From: Candidatus Zixiibacteriota bacterium
Lineage (GTDB): Bacteria > Zixibacteria > MSB-5A5 > RBG-16-43-9
Direction of reading: 5' to 3'
Assembly (NCBI GenBank): GCA_030692925.1
Contig: JAUYBY010000062.1
Span: 1-56,517 of the forward strand
Length of the DNA stretch: 56,517 nucleotides
The translations under genes were made by a program, and so were the position numbers. Below the pieces are notes generated by a model. That model was not told the origin of the DNA and searched no databases. It saw only the letters and a list, made by a program, of their open reading frames with translations. The first letter of the stretch is position 1, and each line of letters begins with the position of its first letter. Below, in pieces: positions 35,462-44,038 of this stretch.

Positions 35462-36766
35462 ATGAAATTAAAAAAAATCGCCATATTAGTTTTTTCAATC
35501 CTTTTCTCATTGATTGATTTGAAAATTGGTTTTGCCCAGACAGAAGTCTACGTCAAGATGCCGGTGGGTGGGTCTGAGCCTCTGGACATTGCGGTCACCG
35601 ATTTTTCCCCCAAGAAAAAAGGGTTCTCCGCAGACGAGAAGAGCTGGTCCGTTCAAATCCCTCAGATAGTAAGGGCAGACCTTGACTTCTCCCTTTTGTT
35701 CTATGTGACGGAGATCGATTCTTTTGCCAGATCAGTAGTGGGTGCTGACCCTCTGAATTTCGACGGCTGGTTTAAATTGGGGGTGCAGATGGTTCTCAGC
35801 GGAGAGGTGGAACAAAAAGGGGACGAGATCAAAGCAGATGTTTCTTTGTATGATGTAGTAAAAAGTAAAAAAATCTACTCAGAGTCATATAAAACTTCAT
35901 CGGATAATGTCAGAGGATTAGCTCACACCATTTCGGATGATGTTGTCCTCAAGTTTACCGGAGACAAGGGGATATTCAATACCAGAATCGCTTTTGTCTC
36001 CAGCCGGAGCGGGAACAAGGAGATTCATATCTGTGACTATGACGGTTTCAATGTCAAGAAAGTTACTGCAGATAAATCCATTGACTTATCACCGCGCTGG
36101 TCACCGGATGGTAAAAAGATTATATATACATCCTATAAAAAAGGAAATCCTGATTTATGGATAAGGGATTTACAGACAGGCACTGATCAGGTCCTTTCTG
36201 CTCAAGCCGGGTTAAATTCTGCTGCCTCCTGGTCCCCGGACGGAAAATACATCAGCCTGGTCTTGAGCAAAGGAGGAAATCCTGATATCTACCTGCTGGA
36301 TCAATCCGGAAAGATAATCAGAAGATTGACCAACAGCTCTGCTATAGCCTCTTCACCCTCATTTTCTCCCAACGGCAAGGAGATAGTCTACACCTCTGAC
36401 AAAACAGGATTGCCGCAACTCTACGTTATGGATAATCAGGGGAGTAATGTCCGGAGATTAACTTATGACTTAGATTACTGCGATTCGCCTGCCTGGTCTC
36501 CAAAGGGGGATAAAGTTGCATTTGTGGTCAGGACCTCTTCAGGATTCGACATATACACAATCGAAGTTACCGGGCAGAACCTGAGAAGACTGACCTATGG
36601 CTCAAATAATGAAAACCCGTCCTGGTCAACGGATGGTTATCATTTAGTTTTTTCCTCTGACCGCACAGGTAGGCATGAGGTCTACACTATGGACTGGGAT
36701 GGTCAGAACCAGAAAGCGATTACCTCAGGAGGGGAAAATTATAATCCCTCGTGGTCTGGCAGGTGA
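35462..36766 (+). CDS. tolB: TolB, periplasmic beta-propeller of the Tol-Pal system
   Basis: 434 residues with signal peptide (MKLKKIAILVFSILFSLIDLKIGFAQ). The TolB N-terminal domain (DIAVTDFSPKKK..., WFKLGVQMVLSGEVEQ) is followed by five to six WD-like PD40 blades, each reading SPRWSPDGKKIIYTS, AASWSPDGKYISLV, SPSFSPNGKEIVYTSD, SPAWSPKGDKVAFV, NPSWSTDGYHLVFSSD. It binds Pal and links the inner-membrane motor to the outer membrane. ATG 35462 has no obvious ribosome site; the 209-base gap before it is filled by palindromes, which may weaken or insulate its translation. Confidence 0.95.
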   Translation: MKLKKIAILVFSILFSLIDLKIGFAQTEVYVKMPVGGSEPLDIAVTDFSPKKKGFSADEKSWSVQIPQIVRADLDFSLLFYVTEIDSFARSVVGADPLNFDGWFKLGVQMVLSGEVEQKGDEIKADVSLYDVVKSKKIYSESYKTSSDNVRGLAHTISDDVVLKFTGDKGIFNTRIAFVSSRSGNKEIHICDYDGFNVKKVTADKSIDLSPRWSPDGKKIIYTSYKKGNPDLWIRDLQTGTDQVLSAQAGLNSAASWSPDGKYISLVLSKGGNPDIYLLDQSGKIIRRLTNSSAIASSPSFSPNGKEIVYTSDKTGLPQLYVMDNQGSNVRRLTYDLDYCDSPAWSPKGDKVAFVVRTSSGFDIYTIEVTGQNLRRLTYGSNNENPSWSTDGYHLVFSSDRTGRHEVYTMDWDGQNQKAITSGGENYNPSWSGR

Positions 36767-37146
36767 TTGGTAATAGGTCGTAGGTTATAGGTGGTAGATG
36801 ATAGGAGAAGAAGATAGCAACTTTGATCTGTCATTGCGAGCTCCGATTTATCGGAGCGAAGCAATCCGCTTACTTCAGAAAGGAATACACGTAGGGGCGT
36901 CCAATTGGACGCCCTGGTAGATTCGGGTGGAGACCCCGCAGATCGGGATTTCGCAAAGCTCAACAAGCTCCACCCCTACGCGACTCTGCGTGAATCTGAC
37001 TGAAGTCAGTTGCTATCGGTTGGTCTCCAGACCAACCGAAATAATTACACTTGAACAACAAACCCAAGTTGAGCGCTAGGGGTTCAAAATTTTGAACCCC
37101 TACAATCTTTTGAACAACAAAATTTTCTAATCTTTTTCGATTTTTC
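36767..37146. other. Repeat-filled gap between tolB and pal
   Basis: No gene seen. Contains a GCTCCGAT/ATCGGAGC hairpin in a CATTGCGAG...GAAGCAATC repeat (36829-36863), a long fold-back bounded by GTAGGGGCG and CACCCCTACG (36892-36981), CGGTTGGTCT/AGACCAACCG (about 37015-37041) and TAGGGGTTCAAAA/TTTTGAACCCCTA (37077-37102). Confidence 0.6.
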
Positions 37147-37175
37147 TTGACAACTTTTTGGGGTTTAGTTATATA
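37147..37175 (+). promoter_or_regulatory. Promoter of pal
   Basis: TTGACA at 37147-37152, 17-base spacer, TATATA at 37170-37175. It gives pal-cpoB their own promoter, separate from tolQ. Confidence 0.6.
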
Positions 37176-37215
37176 GTGAAAGAATTGAACTCTAACCTTG
37201 AAAAGGAGGTGAAAG

Positions 37216-37728
37216 GTGAGGTATATTTTAGTAGTTCTGCTGGGGGTTTTTATCCTGGCATTTTTCTGGGGATGCAAGTCGGGCACCAAGATAAAGCCGG
37301 CAGTTGAGCAACCTGCTCCTAAAGAGGAGGTAAAGAAGGAAGAGCCAGCACCGGTGAAGCAGGAGGAGGTCAAGCAAGAAGAGAAGGTAGAGATTAAACT
37401 TGACCCGATCTACTTCGACTTCGACAAGTATTTCCTCAGGTCTGATGCCAAGGATGCCCTGAACCGCAATGCCCAGTCGTTAAAGGATAATCCTCAGGTC
37501 AAAATCAGGATAGAAGGAAACTGCGACGAGCGGGGAACGGTGGAGTACAACATAGCCTTAGGAGAAAAGAGGGCTAAGGCAGCTATGGATTATCTGGTGA
37601 ACCTGGGTATCGACCAGTCCAGGATAACGATAATCAGCTACGGCAAGGAAAAACCTTTATATCCGGGTCATAATGAAGAAGCTTGGTCCAAAAACCGCAG
37701 GGACGATTTCGTGATCGTCTCCAAATAA
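37216..37728 (+). CDS. pal: Pal, peptidoglycan-associated lipoprotein
   Basis: 170 residues. The N-terminus (MRYILVVLLGVFILAFFWGC) is a lipoprotein signal with Cys20 as the lipidation site. A charged linker rich in Lys, Glu and Pro (VEQPAPKEEVKKEEPAP...) leads to an OmpA-like peptidoglycan-binding domain: IYFDFDKYFLRSDAKDAL, VKIRIEGNCDERGTVEYNIALGEKRAKAAMDYL and NRRDDFVIV. The length and motif order are standard. GTG 37216 follows AAAAGGAGGTG with six bases between. Forms the outer-membrane anchor of the Tol-Pal system; cpoB follows 22 bases downstream. Confidence 0.95.
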   Translation: MRYILVVLLGVFILAFFWGCKSGTKIKPAVEQPAPKEEVKKEEPAPVKQEEVKQEEKVEIKLDPIYFDFDKYFLRSDAKDALNRNAQSLKDNPQVKIRIEGNCDERGTVEYNIALGEKRAKAAMDYLVNLGIDQSRITIISYGKEKPLYPGHNEEAWSKNRRDDFVIVSK

Positions 37729-37750
37729 AGGAGTTTAGAAGAGAAAGGCG

Positions 37751-38515
37751 ATGAGTCTGGCGGAAAATTATCTAAAAGCCGGGATACTTGTCTTGATGTT
37801 GTGTCTTTTGTCATCCGGCTGTGTCTCGCGAAGGGAGATAGTCAGGTTTCAGGAACAGCTCGACTATCTGGAGGAGAGTAACCATCACCTGGAAAAAGAC
37901 GTGGCTTCTCTGGACAGTCTGCTGAAAGCACAGCTGGATGAAAACCAGAGGCTCAAGGCTGATATTTCCTCAACCTTGGGTTCGATTGACGACCGGCTCT
38001 CGATGTTAGAAGGCAGGGTGGAGGAATCAGGGCACCGCTTCACCGAGCTGAAAAAGCAGATGGAGAACAGAGAGATTTCGCCACAGGATACTTCAGGGTT
38101 ACCGGATTCACTGAAAATGAGAGTCAGCCTGGATCCGCAAAAGCTATATGACCAGGCTTATTTTGATTTCGCCAAAGGCAGTTACGATTTAGCCATCCAG
38201 GGGTTCTCGGATTACCTGCGCTATTTTCCCAAGGGCAGATCAGCAGACCAGGCACATTACTGGATTGCCGAGTCGTATTATGCCAAAAAAGATTATGAAC
38301 GGTGCCTGGATGGATTTCAGAAACTCTTGCAGAATTTCCCCAGCTCAAACAAGCTTCCTTCAGCTCTTTACAAGATCGGGCTGTGCTACGAGGAGCTGAA
38401 AAATCAGATAAGGGCAAACCGTTATTTTAAAGAGGTGGTAAGCAGATACCCGGATTCGCCTGAGGCTAAATTAGCTAAGGAAAAAATGGGTATTAGCGGA
38501 GCTAAGAAAAGATAA
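37751..38515 (+). CDS. cpoB: CpoB/YbgF-like Tol-Pal periplasmic protein
   Basis: 254 residues with a signal ending in a lipobox-like LLSSGC (Cys about 24), so this version may be a lipoprotein, whereas Proteobacterial CpoB is soluble. Residues about 30-115 are a coiled coil with heptads (EQLDYLEESNHHLEKDVASLDSL...), followed by three tetratricopeptide repeats (KLYDQAYFDFAKGSYDLAIQGF, AHYWIAESYYAKKDYERCLDGF, ALYKIGLCYEELKNQIRANRYF). This is the standard trimerisation plus TPR layout. It ends the Tol-Pal cluster and coordinates envelope constriction with peptidoglycan synthesis. Confidence 0.9.
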   Translation: MSLAENYLKAGILVLMLCLLSSGCVSRREIVRFQEQLDYLEESNHHLEKDVASLDSLLKAQLDENQRLKADISSTLGSIDDRLSMLEGRVEESGHRFTELKKQMENREISPQDTSGLPDSLKMRVSLDPQKLYDQAYFDFAKGSYDLAIQGFSDYLRYFPKGRSADQAHYWIAESYYAKKDYERCLDGFQKLLQNFPSSNKLPSALYKIGLCYEELKNQIRANRYFKEVVSRYPDSPEAKLAKEKMGISGAKKR

Positions 38516-38525
38516 TGTATTTACC

Positions 38526-38552
38526 GTAAGGGCACGGCATGCCGTGCCCCTA
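38526..38552. repeat. Palindrome, second copy of the 20094-20121 sequence
   Basis: Core GGGCACGGCA/TGCCGTGCCC, identical to the inner 20 bases of the palindrome between the PorV-like genes. Confidence 0.75.
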
Positions 38553-38575
38553 TAACTGTCTTAAGTATACCTTTT

Positions 38576-38625
38576 GTAGGGGCGTTCAATCCTAGAAACG
38601 GATCCGCAGGATTGAACGCCCCTAC
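38576..38625. repeat. Long palindrome between cpoB and the DUF2723 gene
   Basis: Arms GTAGGGGCGTTCAATCCT and AGGATTGAACGCCCCTAC (18 bp, one-base shift) around a short GATCC-containing centre; lies between convergent genes, so it may also act as a bidirectional terminator. Confidence 0.7.
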
Positions 38626-38631
38626 AGGTTT

Positions 38632-40491
38632 TTACTTAAATGGCCGGGCTAAAAGTTCTCCGTATTTTCCCCTGAGGTTCTGGGCCAGCGTATCCTGCTT
38701 GAAATAAAGCAGATAAGAAATTCTGTTTTGAATCATCGCGGAATAATCTTTAAGATAAAACAAGGTTCTGTCATCCTTGTAGGTTCCTTGATCCAGGACC
38801 CCGCGCAATTGGAATTCCGGATAGCTATAAGGATAGTATCCAATATCCTTTTGTAAACGAAAAACCATACCATCGGGGAACTGGATGAAGGGAGTAAGAA
38901 ATTTCTCATCCGTCATAAGGTCAGCATAAATCGGTTTTTCCGGATAGCTTTTCAAAAGGAACGACTGAATCATATCCACATAGCTTTTTTCAATGACATT
39001 AGGGTCATACGGCTTTCCGTTCTCGAATAAATATACCTGTTCCTGAAAACGATTGATCTCCTTTTCAGACTTCTGATATAATTCAGGATAGTTCTGCTGG
39101 ATATATTTCAGATACCAGCTTCTTCGCGAGAGTTCGGTATCTATAAATCTGACATCCGGCCTTTTATTTTCCACATATTTTAGATAAAGCCAGGGTGAAT
39201 AGTGGTCCCAGATTTTAGTCAAAACGATCGAGTCCTTTTTAATTGACCTTAAGATATTTCCCGCATAATCGTAGGCAAAATAATTTCTGCTCTCATCCTG
39301 CTTGAAATAATTGCGAAAGAGACTGATAAGGGGAAGGGAGAAAAAAAGAATTATCAAAATTACCGCGACTGCGCGAGGATCATGTCTTCGTCTTTGAAGA
39401 AGGGAGAAAAACCAGGCTATTCCGCACCCGAGCCAGACAGCGGCTACCAGAAAAGAGGGGAGGAAGTACGGACCGATATCCGGAATCTGGTAGTTTATTC
39501 CATAGAAAATCGTAAAGATAAAAATTGAAAGCAAAGAGATGAAGACCTTCCAGTTTTTTTTCAAAAGGGTTATAAATCCGAGGATGATCCAGGGAAGAAG
39601 GTAGAACGGGAATTGCGAATAGAGAAGGTGCAGATAGTTCTTGAGACTTTCCCAGAATGCCTGGCTTGACTCAGAAAACATCCAGACGCGGTACTGCCAG
39701 CCGCTTATGTGCCTTTTGAGATTCGACAAAATGGAAGGGTCTCCCCAGTTTAATACAGGATTAAGTGAGGAACGAACCGGCAGATATAGGTATACGGAAA
39801 TACCCAGGATGAAAAAAGAGAGCAGAAGGAAAATCCTTTTTTTCTCGAAAAAGGACTTACCATAGACCATCAGGAAAAGGAAGATAAATCCCGGGAAGAG
39901 CAGAACGGTGGAGAGGTGGTTGCCAAAGCTCAAGCCGTAAAGGAAAAAGAAAAGGTAAAGATATTTATCAGACTGAGCCAGCTTTCCTCTGCTTTTCAGG
40001 TTTAGCTGGGAGAGTATCAGGTAAAAAAGTATCGCATTCAGCAAGGAGTTCAGGGCATAGACCTCGTTAGACGTAGCCTGAGACCAAAGGGTAGGAGTAA
40101 ATGAGAATATAAGGGTGCTGAGCAGTGAGATGTAACTGCGCCAGCTCTTTTGTAATTCCGGAAACAGGAGCTCAAAAATGGTATTCAGGATAAGAAACAA
40201 GAACAGATTCGAAAAAGAGATAAAAAATAGCGATAGTAGATTGTGATTCTGTACCGGAGACCTCAGAGGGAAAAGGGAGAAGAGCCTGCCTATCAAGGTA
40301 TAGACCGGATATCCGGTAGGATGAGCGATTCCGAGAGTAGTGCAGACTGTGGCCAGCTCGCCGCTGTCGATCCAGGAGACAGTGGGAGAAAGAGTCAAAA
40401 GATAGAAAAAGCCACTCAAGAGAAAAACCGCAAATGCCAATAGGAAAGTGTCTCTATTGAACCGGAATAGATAAGACCTTGTGGGGGACAT
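38632..40491 (-). CDS. DUF2723 membrane protein (O-mannosyltransferase-like)
   Basis: About 619 residues with a dozen or so membrane helices. The N-terminal DUF2723 signature is clear: PTVSWIDSGELATVCTTLGIAHPTGYPVYTLIGRLFSLFP, in which the first-loop Asp-Ser-Gly-Glu corresponds to the acidic catalytic loop of GT-C fold glycosyltransferases. The soluble C-terminal ~200 residues (ILRSIKKDSIVLTKIWDHYSPWLYL...) follow the membrane part, as usual. A lipid-linked-sugar transferase acting on the periplasmic side is inferred. I prefer ATG 40491 (MSPTRSYLF); a GTG at 40512 is possible and neither has a clear ribosome site. Lies 72 bases after ssb on the same strand. Confidence 0.82.
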   Translation of the reverse strand: MSPTRSYLFRFNRDTFLLAFAVFLLSGFFYLLTLSPTVSWIDSGELATVCTTLGIAHPTGYPVYTLIGRLFSLFPLRSPVQNHNLLSLFFISFSNLFLFLILNTIFELLFPELQKSWRSYISLLSTLIFSFTPTLWSQATSNEVYALNSLLNAILFYLILSQLNLKSRGKLAQSDKYLYLFFFLYGLSFGNHLSTVLLFPGFIFLFLMVYGKSFFEKKRIFLLLSFFILGISVYLYLPVRSSLNPVLNWGDPSILSNLKRHISGWQYRVWMFSESSQAFWESLKNYLHLLYSQFPFYLLPWIILGFITLLKKNWKVFISLLSIFIFTIFYGINYQIPDIGPYFLPSFLVAAVWLGCGIAWFFSLLQRRRHDPRAVAVILIILFFSLPLISLFRNYFKQDESRNYFAYDYAGNILRSIKKDSIVLTKIWDHYSPWLYLKYVENKRPDVRFIDTELSRRSWYLKYIQQNYPELYQKSEKEINRFQEQVYLFENGKPYDPNVIEKSYVDMIQSFLLKSYPEKPIYADLMTDEKFLTPFIQFPDGMVFRLQKDIGYYPYSYPEFQLRGVLDQGTYKDDRTLFYLKDYSAMIQNRISYLLYFKQDTLAQNLRGKYGELLARPFK

Positions 40492-40563
40492 TTTAGAATC
40501 TAAGACCAGCACCAGAAGTCTGTTTTCTCTGAGAGCTAAAGGTGAGTCTAACTTTCAAATCTA

Positions 40564-40983
40564 TTAGAAAGGCAGATCCTCATCTGTGCCCTCGGTGACC
40601 TCTGCGTCCTTTTCGACTGGCTCCTCGACTGGCTCCTCGACCGGTCCAGCTTCTTTGCGCTCTAATTTCATTACCCTGAAGGCTACGACCTCGCTGACAT
40701 ATTTCTTGTTTCCATTGCGGTCATCATAGGAACGGTTCTGGATCCTGCCCTCAACGAAGACCTGGTCGCCTTTTTTTAATATATCCTTGGCGCTTTCGGC
40801 CTGCTTTCCCCAGATAACCAAATTATGCCAGTCAGTCTTCTCCTGAAATTGGCCGGATTTATCTTTCCAGCGAAAGGTGGTGGCTAAGGAAACAGTGGTT
40901 ACAGCCTGACCACTGGGAGTATACCTTTTTTCCGGATCCTTGCCCAGATTACCGATCAAATACACTTTGTTTAAACTTGCCAT
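40564..40983 (-). CDS. ssb: Single-stranded DNA-binding protein
   Basis: 139 residues. The OB fold occupies residues 1-105 (MASLNKVYLIGNLGKDPEKRYTPSG, FQEKTDWHNLVIWGKQAE, KKGDQVFVEGRIQNRSY), followed by a short acidic linker with the repeat EEPVEEPVE and the invariant tip DEDLPF that recruits repair and replication partners. Length is on the short side because the linker is brief, but the protein is complete. GGAG lies upstream of ATG 40983. Confidence 0.96.
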   Translation of the reverse strand: MASLNKVYLIGNLGKDPEKRYTPSGQAVTTVSLATTFRWKDKSGQFQEKTDWHNLVIWGKQAESAKDILKKGDQVFVEGRIQNRSYDDRNGNKKYVSEVVAFRVMKLERKEAGPVEEPVEEPVEKDAEVTEGTDEDLPF

Positions 40984-41257
40984 TCTTTCACTCCAGATTT
41001 AGAAGTTGCTTTTGAATAAAATACCATTTAATTTTCTGATTGTCAACTTCTTTTAGTTAGGGTCGGGAATTATTTTATCTGCCAGAGGACAAGACCTGCG
41101 GGGTAAATAGTTACGATGTTTGGTAAGACGTAGTCGTTCCAACTACATCAGTCAGCATTGACTTTACGATACAAAAGTGGCTATGAGCAGAAATACGTAT
41201 ACCCAGGTTGAGGGCAACCTGGGTATACCTTCACATTCAAAAGAACAAAAGGTTTTT
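40984..41257. repeat. Gap with family D palindrome
   Basis: No gene seen. ACCCAGGTTG/CAACCTGGGT with a following ATACC at 41211-41236 belongs to family D (also 5370-5392, 11952-11971 and, inverted, about 47041-47064). Confidence 0.55.
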
Positions 41258-42715
41258 TTACTTTACCAGTACCACATCGATCCGGCGGTTCTGCTGTCTG
41301 CCCTCTTTGGTGTCATTGGAAGCAATCGGTCTGGACTCCCCATATCCGGTGGCAGTGATTCTATCCTCGCTTATTCCCATATTGGCTATTATGTATGCGG
41401 TTACAGCTTTGGCTCTGGTTAAGGACAGCTGCATATTGTAAGTCTCATCACCCATTGAATCGGTATGTCCTTCAATGATGATTTTCCTGTCAGGAAAATC
41501 CCGGATAGCTTTTTGAACCTTGGACAATAACCCGAAACTCTCCGGTAGAATGGTAGATTTTCCGCTGGGGAAGTTTATCCCGTAAAGTCGGATAATGATA
41601 TTCTCTCCTTCTTTTATCACACTGGCTTCGTCTTTGGAGAAGAGCTTCTCCAAATTGACAAAATCCTCATCCTCTATGCTTTTCAACTCCAGCTCCTTAT
41701 AACCCGCCTCCTTCTGAGCAACTTTTTCTTCCAACGCATCTAACTTCTCCTCCAGCCCTTTGATTTTTTCGTCTTTTTGCTGTAGCTCAGAAAGAAGCTC
41801 CTTTTTTTCCTGTTTTAGATTATCTATCGCCAGAATTATCGATTCTACCGGTTTTTCTGGACCTTGATCGAATTCAGGAGAATAATCCACCTCTTTGGCT
41901 ACCCTTGAGATCAGATCTTCCTCCTGCAAGGCGAGTTTCTCAAAAGAGGGGTACTCGATTTTCAGGTTCTGAAATTTGGAGGATAAATAGGCAGCGTGCC
42001 GTGCCTGATAAGCTGCCTGTTCAGCTTTAGAAGTAGCATCCTCAGCCGCATACCTTTCAGTATTCAGAAGCTGTTCAGTTAAAGCTAAAAGGTCTTCAGA
42101 GTTTTTCAAGGTCACAGGTGCATATTTATCAGCCTTAGCTTTAGTCTTAGCTTCTTCAACTAATCTTCTCGCCTCTCCCAGGATGCTCCCTTTGATTGCT
42201 TTTAACTCCGCCTGGTTGAACTTTGCCTCAGCCATTTTAGCCTTTTCCCTGGCACCGTTCAAATCACCTGCCTCAATCCGCAAAGCGGCTTCCTCAAAAG
42301 CCTTTTTAGCTAAATCATAAAGGTCCGGTGCAAATTCCGGGGCATTGGCTTTAAGAGCTTTTTCCCTTGCCTGTAAGACCGGGGCAAAAGGAACACGAGC
42401 CACCTCTGCAATCTTATATGCTTCAGTTAGGTAGGTCTTGACTTTTTCTAACCTGCTTTTGATCTCCTTAAGCTCCCCTCCTTTTTTGAACTTCTCATAA
42501 GCGAGGCTATATTCATCCGAAGCTTTTCCAAAATTCTTAGGAGAAAGGATGTCAACTTGCTGGTTTCTGGCTTTAGCTAACTCATCTCTAACACCACTGA
42601 AGATTGATTCCTCAGTGGAGCTTTCCTGCTGAGCTAACGGGAGATTAGTGCTGATTAACAAAGTGAAGAGAGTGAAAAAAACAAGTGTAACCTTTAAGCT
42701 TTTAACGGAAAACAT
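41258..42715 (-). CDS. OmpA-family protein with long coiled-coil region
   Basis: 485 residues with signal peptide (MFSVKSLKVTLVFFTLFTLLISTNLPLAQQ). Residues about 35-290 are Ala/Glu/Lys-rich helices with DUF4398-like repeats (SPKNFGKASDEYSLAYEKF, ARKAL-like heptads), then a canonical coiled coil (LKQEKKELLSELQQKDEKIKGLEEKLDALEEKV). The C-terminal ~115 residues form an OmpA-like peptidoglycan-binding domain (GINFPSGKSTILPES, IIIEGHTDSMGDETYNMQLSLTRAKAV, NRRIDVVLVK). The protein probably spans the periplasm from the wall. AAAGGAGG precedes ATG 42715; a TTGACA lies at 42772-42777 on the same strand. Monocistronic. Confidence 0.85.
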   Translation of the reverse strand: MFSVKSLKVTLVFFTLFTLLISTNLPLAQQESSTEESIFSGVRDELAKARNQQVDILSPKNFGKASDEYSLAYEKFKKGGELKEIKSRLEKVKTYLTEAYKIAEVARVPFAPVLQAREKALKANAPEFAPDLYDLAKKAFEEAALRIEAGDLNGAREKAKMAEAKFNQAELKAIKGSILGEARRLVEEAKTKAKADKYAPVTLKNSEDLLALTEQLLNTERYAAEDATSKAEQAAYQARHAAYLSSKFQNLKIEYPSFEKLALQEEDLISRVAKEVDYSPEFDQGPEKPVESIILAIDNLKQEKKELLSELQQKDEKIKGLEEKLDALEEKVAQKEAGYKELELKSIEDEDFVNLEKLFSKDEASVIKEGENIIIRLYGINFPSGKSTILPESFGLLSKVQKAIRDFPDRKIIIEGHTDSMGDETYNMQLSLTRAKAVTAYIIANMGISEDRITATGYGESRPIASNDTKEGRQQNRRIDVVLVK

Positions 42716-42879
42716 GTTCGCCTCCTTTGATCGTTAGGTTGAACAAGAATTTACACTATTCGTTTATACTTTGTCAAGATTTTTCCACCCTTGAAAACTT
42801 TATCGACAAAGGGCAGACAAAAATTAGAATTCTTGGAAAAAATGATTGGTCAATTGATTTCTTTTTCGTAGATTGAAAG

Positions 42880-42945
42880 AAGTAGGCAGTAGGTAGTAGA
42901 CAGTAGACAGGGAAGAAAGTAGGCAGTAGACAGCAAACAGGAGAA
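42880..42945. repeat. Short tandem repeat upstream of the nitroreductase gene
   Basis: Degenerate AGTAGGCAGTAGGTAGTAG and AGTAGACAGTAGACAG units (7-base period) followed by GACTTTAGACTTTAG units at 42946-42960. Low-complexity sequence, with no coding potential. Confidence 0.6.
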
Positions 42946-42995
42946 AGACTTTAGACTTTAGCCTTAAGACTATGGACTTTAAAAAGAGGTGCAAG

Positions 42996-43511
42996 ATGGA
43001 GTTTTTAGAGGTGGTGAAAAACAGGCATTCGGTCAGGGTTTTTAAGGACAAAGAGATAGAAAAAGAAAAGTTAGATAAGCTGCTTTTTGTGGCGAACTCT
43101 TCACCTTCGGCTGGTGATCTGCAGGCTTATCAGATAATTTTGGTCAGAAAAAGTGCTCTAAAAATAGTTTTGACCAAAGCTGCTTATGGACAAGATTCCA
43201 TTACTCAGGCACCTGTGAATCTGGTTTTCTGCATTGACCCTTTGCGCTCTGCTCGTAAATATGGTAAAAGAGGCTCGGAGCTTTATTCTGTCCAGGATGC
43301 TACAATCTCTGCCGCCTACGTTCATTTAGCTGCGGTAGATTCAGGATTGGGAAGCGTCATCGTTGGTGCTTTTGATGAAGAGACGGTCAGCAAGATTCTG
43401 GATTTGCCAGGAACCTTAAGACCTATAATAATTCTTCCTATAGGTTATCCGGATGAAGAGCCTGAGACAACTCCGCGCAGAAAGATAGACGATCTGGTGA
43501 AAGAAGCTTGA
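42996..43511 (+). CDS. Nitroreductase-family protein
   Basis: 171 residues of the FMN-dependent nitroreductase fold: VVKNRHSVRVFKDKEIEKEKL near the N-terminus with the FMN-phosphate arginines, ANSSPSAGDLQAYQIILV, a helix VQDATISAAYVHLAAVDSGLGSVIVGAF and ILPIGYPDEEPETTPRRKIDDLV at the end. The length matches short flavin reductases of this family. Substrate unknown. I choose ATG 42996, preceded by AGAGGT with five bases between; ATG 42972 has no ribosome site. Monocistronic. Confidence 0.88.
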   Translation: MEFLEVVKNRHSVRVFKDKEIEKEKLDKLLFVANSSPSAGDLQAYQIILVRKSALKIVLTKAAYGQDSITQAPVNLVFCIDPLRSARKYGKRGSELYSVQDATISAAYVHLAAVDSGLGSVIVGAFDEETVSKILDLPGTLRPIIILPIGYPDEEPETTPRRKIDDLVKEA

Positions 43512-43806
43512 AGCCAATTCATTGTCATTCTGGGGGAGTTCCCTATAGGGACGTCCGAAGAATCTTTATAATTTTATCTGAAGATAGTTTCTTCACCCCT
43601 CGCTAAGTTGGAGTGCATCAGCTTGCTGATGCAATGAACAAAAAACATGCAAGAGCAAGCTCTTGCACTCCAGTTGCTCTCTGTTGGTCTCCTGACCAAC
43701 AGAGAAGATACTTTTCTCCGTTGGTGAGGACACCAACGAAGAGCAATGCTATCTTAAATCCGTTATTCGTCATCAGTTATCCGTCATCCGATTTGTTAGT
43801 TTTTGT
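43512..43806. other. Repeat-filled gap after the nitroreductase gene
   Basis: No gene seen. Holds a half-copy of the GTCATTCTG...GAAGAATCT repeat (43521-43566), a GGAGTGCATCAGC...GCAAGAGCTTGC...GCACTCC fold-back (about 43610-43672), CTCTGTTGGTCTCC/TGACCAACAGAG (about 43677-43702), a family C palindrome (43716-43741) and an inverted family E unit (43760-43790). Confidence 0.6.
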
Positions 43807-43835
43807 TTGACAAGTTAATAAGGAGTTAATATCTT
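43807..43835 (+). promoter_or_regulatory. Promoter of the small membrane protein / MgtE-N gene pair
   Basis: TTGACA at 43807-43812, 17-base spacer, TATCTT at 43830-43835. Confidence 0.5.
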
Positions 43836-43873
43836 GGCAAAAATTTAGTCGATATATTTAATGGAGGTTTTAT

Positions 43874-44029
43874 ATGTCGGAAAATAAAAGACCAGTTTTT
43901 ACCGGGCTAATACTGATTTTAATTGGTTTGTTATTCTTCTTAAATAGCCTCGGGTACATAAGCGGTGACATCTGGAGATTCTGGCCCCTGATATTAATCA
44001 TCTGGGGAATTAAAAAGCTGGTTTATTGA
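43874..44029 (+). CDS. Small two-helix membrane protein (LiaF transmembrane/DUF5668-like)
   Basis: 51 residues: MSENKRPVFTGLILILIGLLF, then FLNSLGYISGDIWRFWPLILIIWGIKKLVY. Two short hydrophobic helices joined by a GYI...WRFWPL turn are the signature of the LiaI/LiaF transmembrane region, where W-x-F-WP is conserved. GGAGG is nine bases upstream of ATG 43874 and a promoter precedes. It ends nine bases before the next gene, so the two are co-transcribed. Function unknown; possibly an envelope-stress sensor or a membrane partner of the downstream proteins. Confidence 0.75.
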   Translation: MSENKRPVFTGLILILIGLLFFLNSLGYISGDIWRFWPLILIIWGIKKLVY

Positions 44030-44038
44030 TTATAGTAT

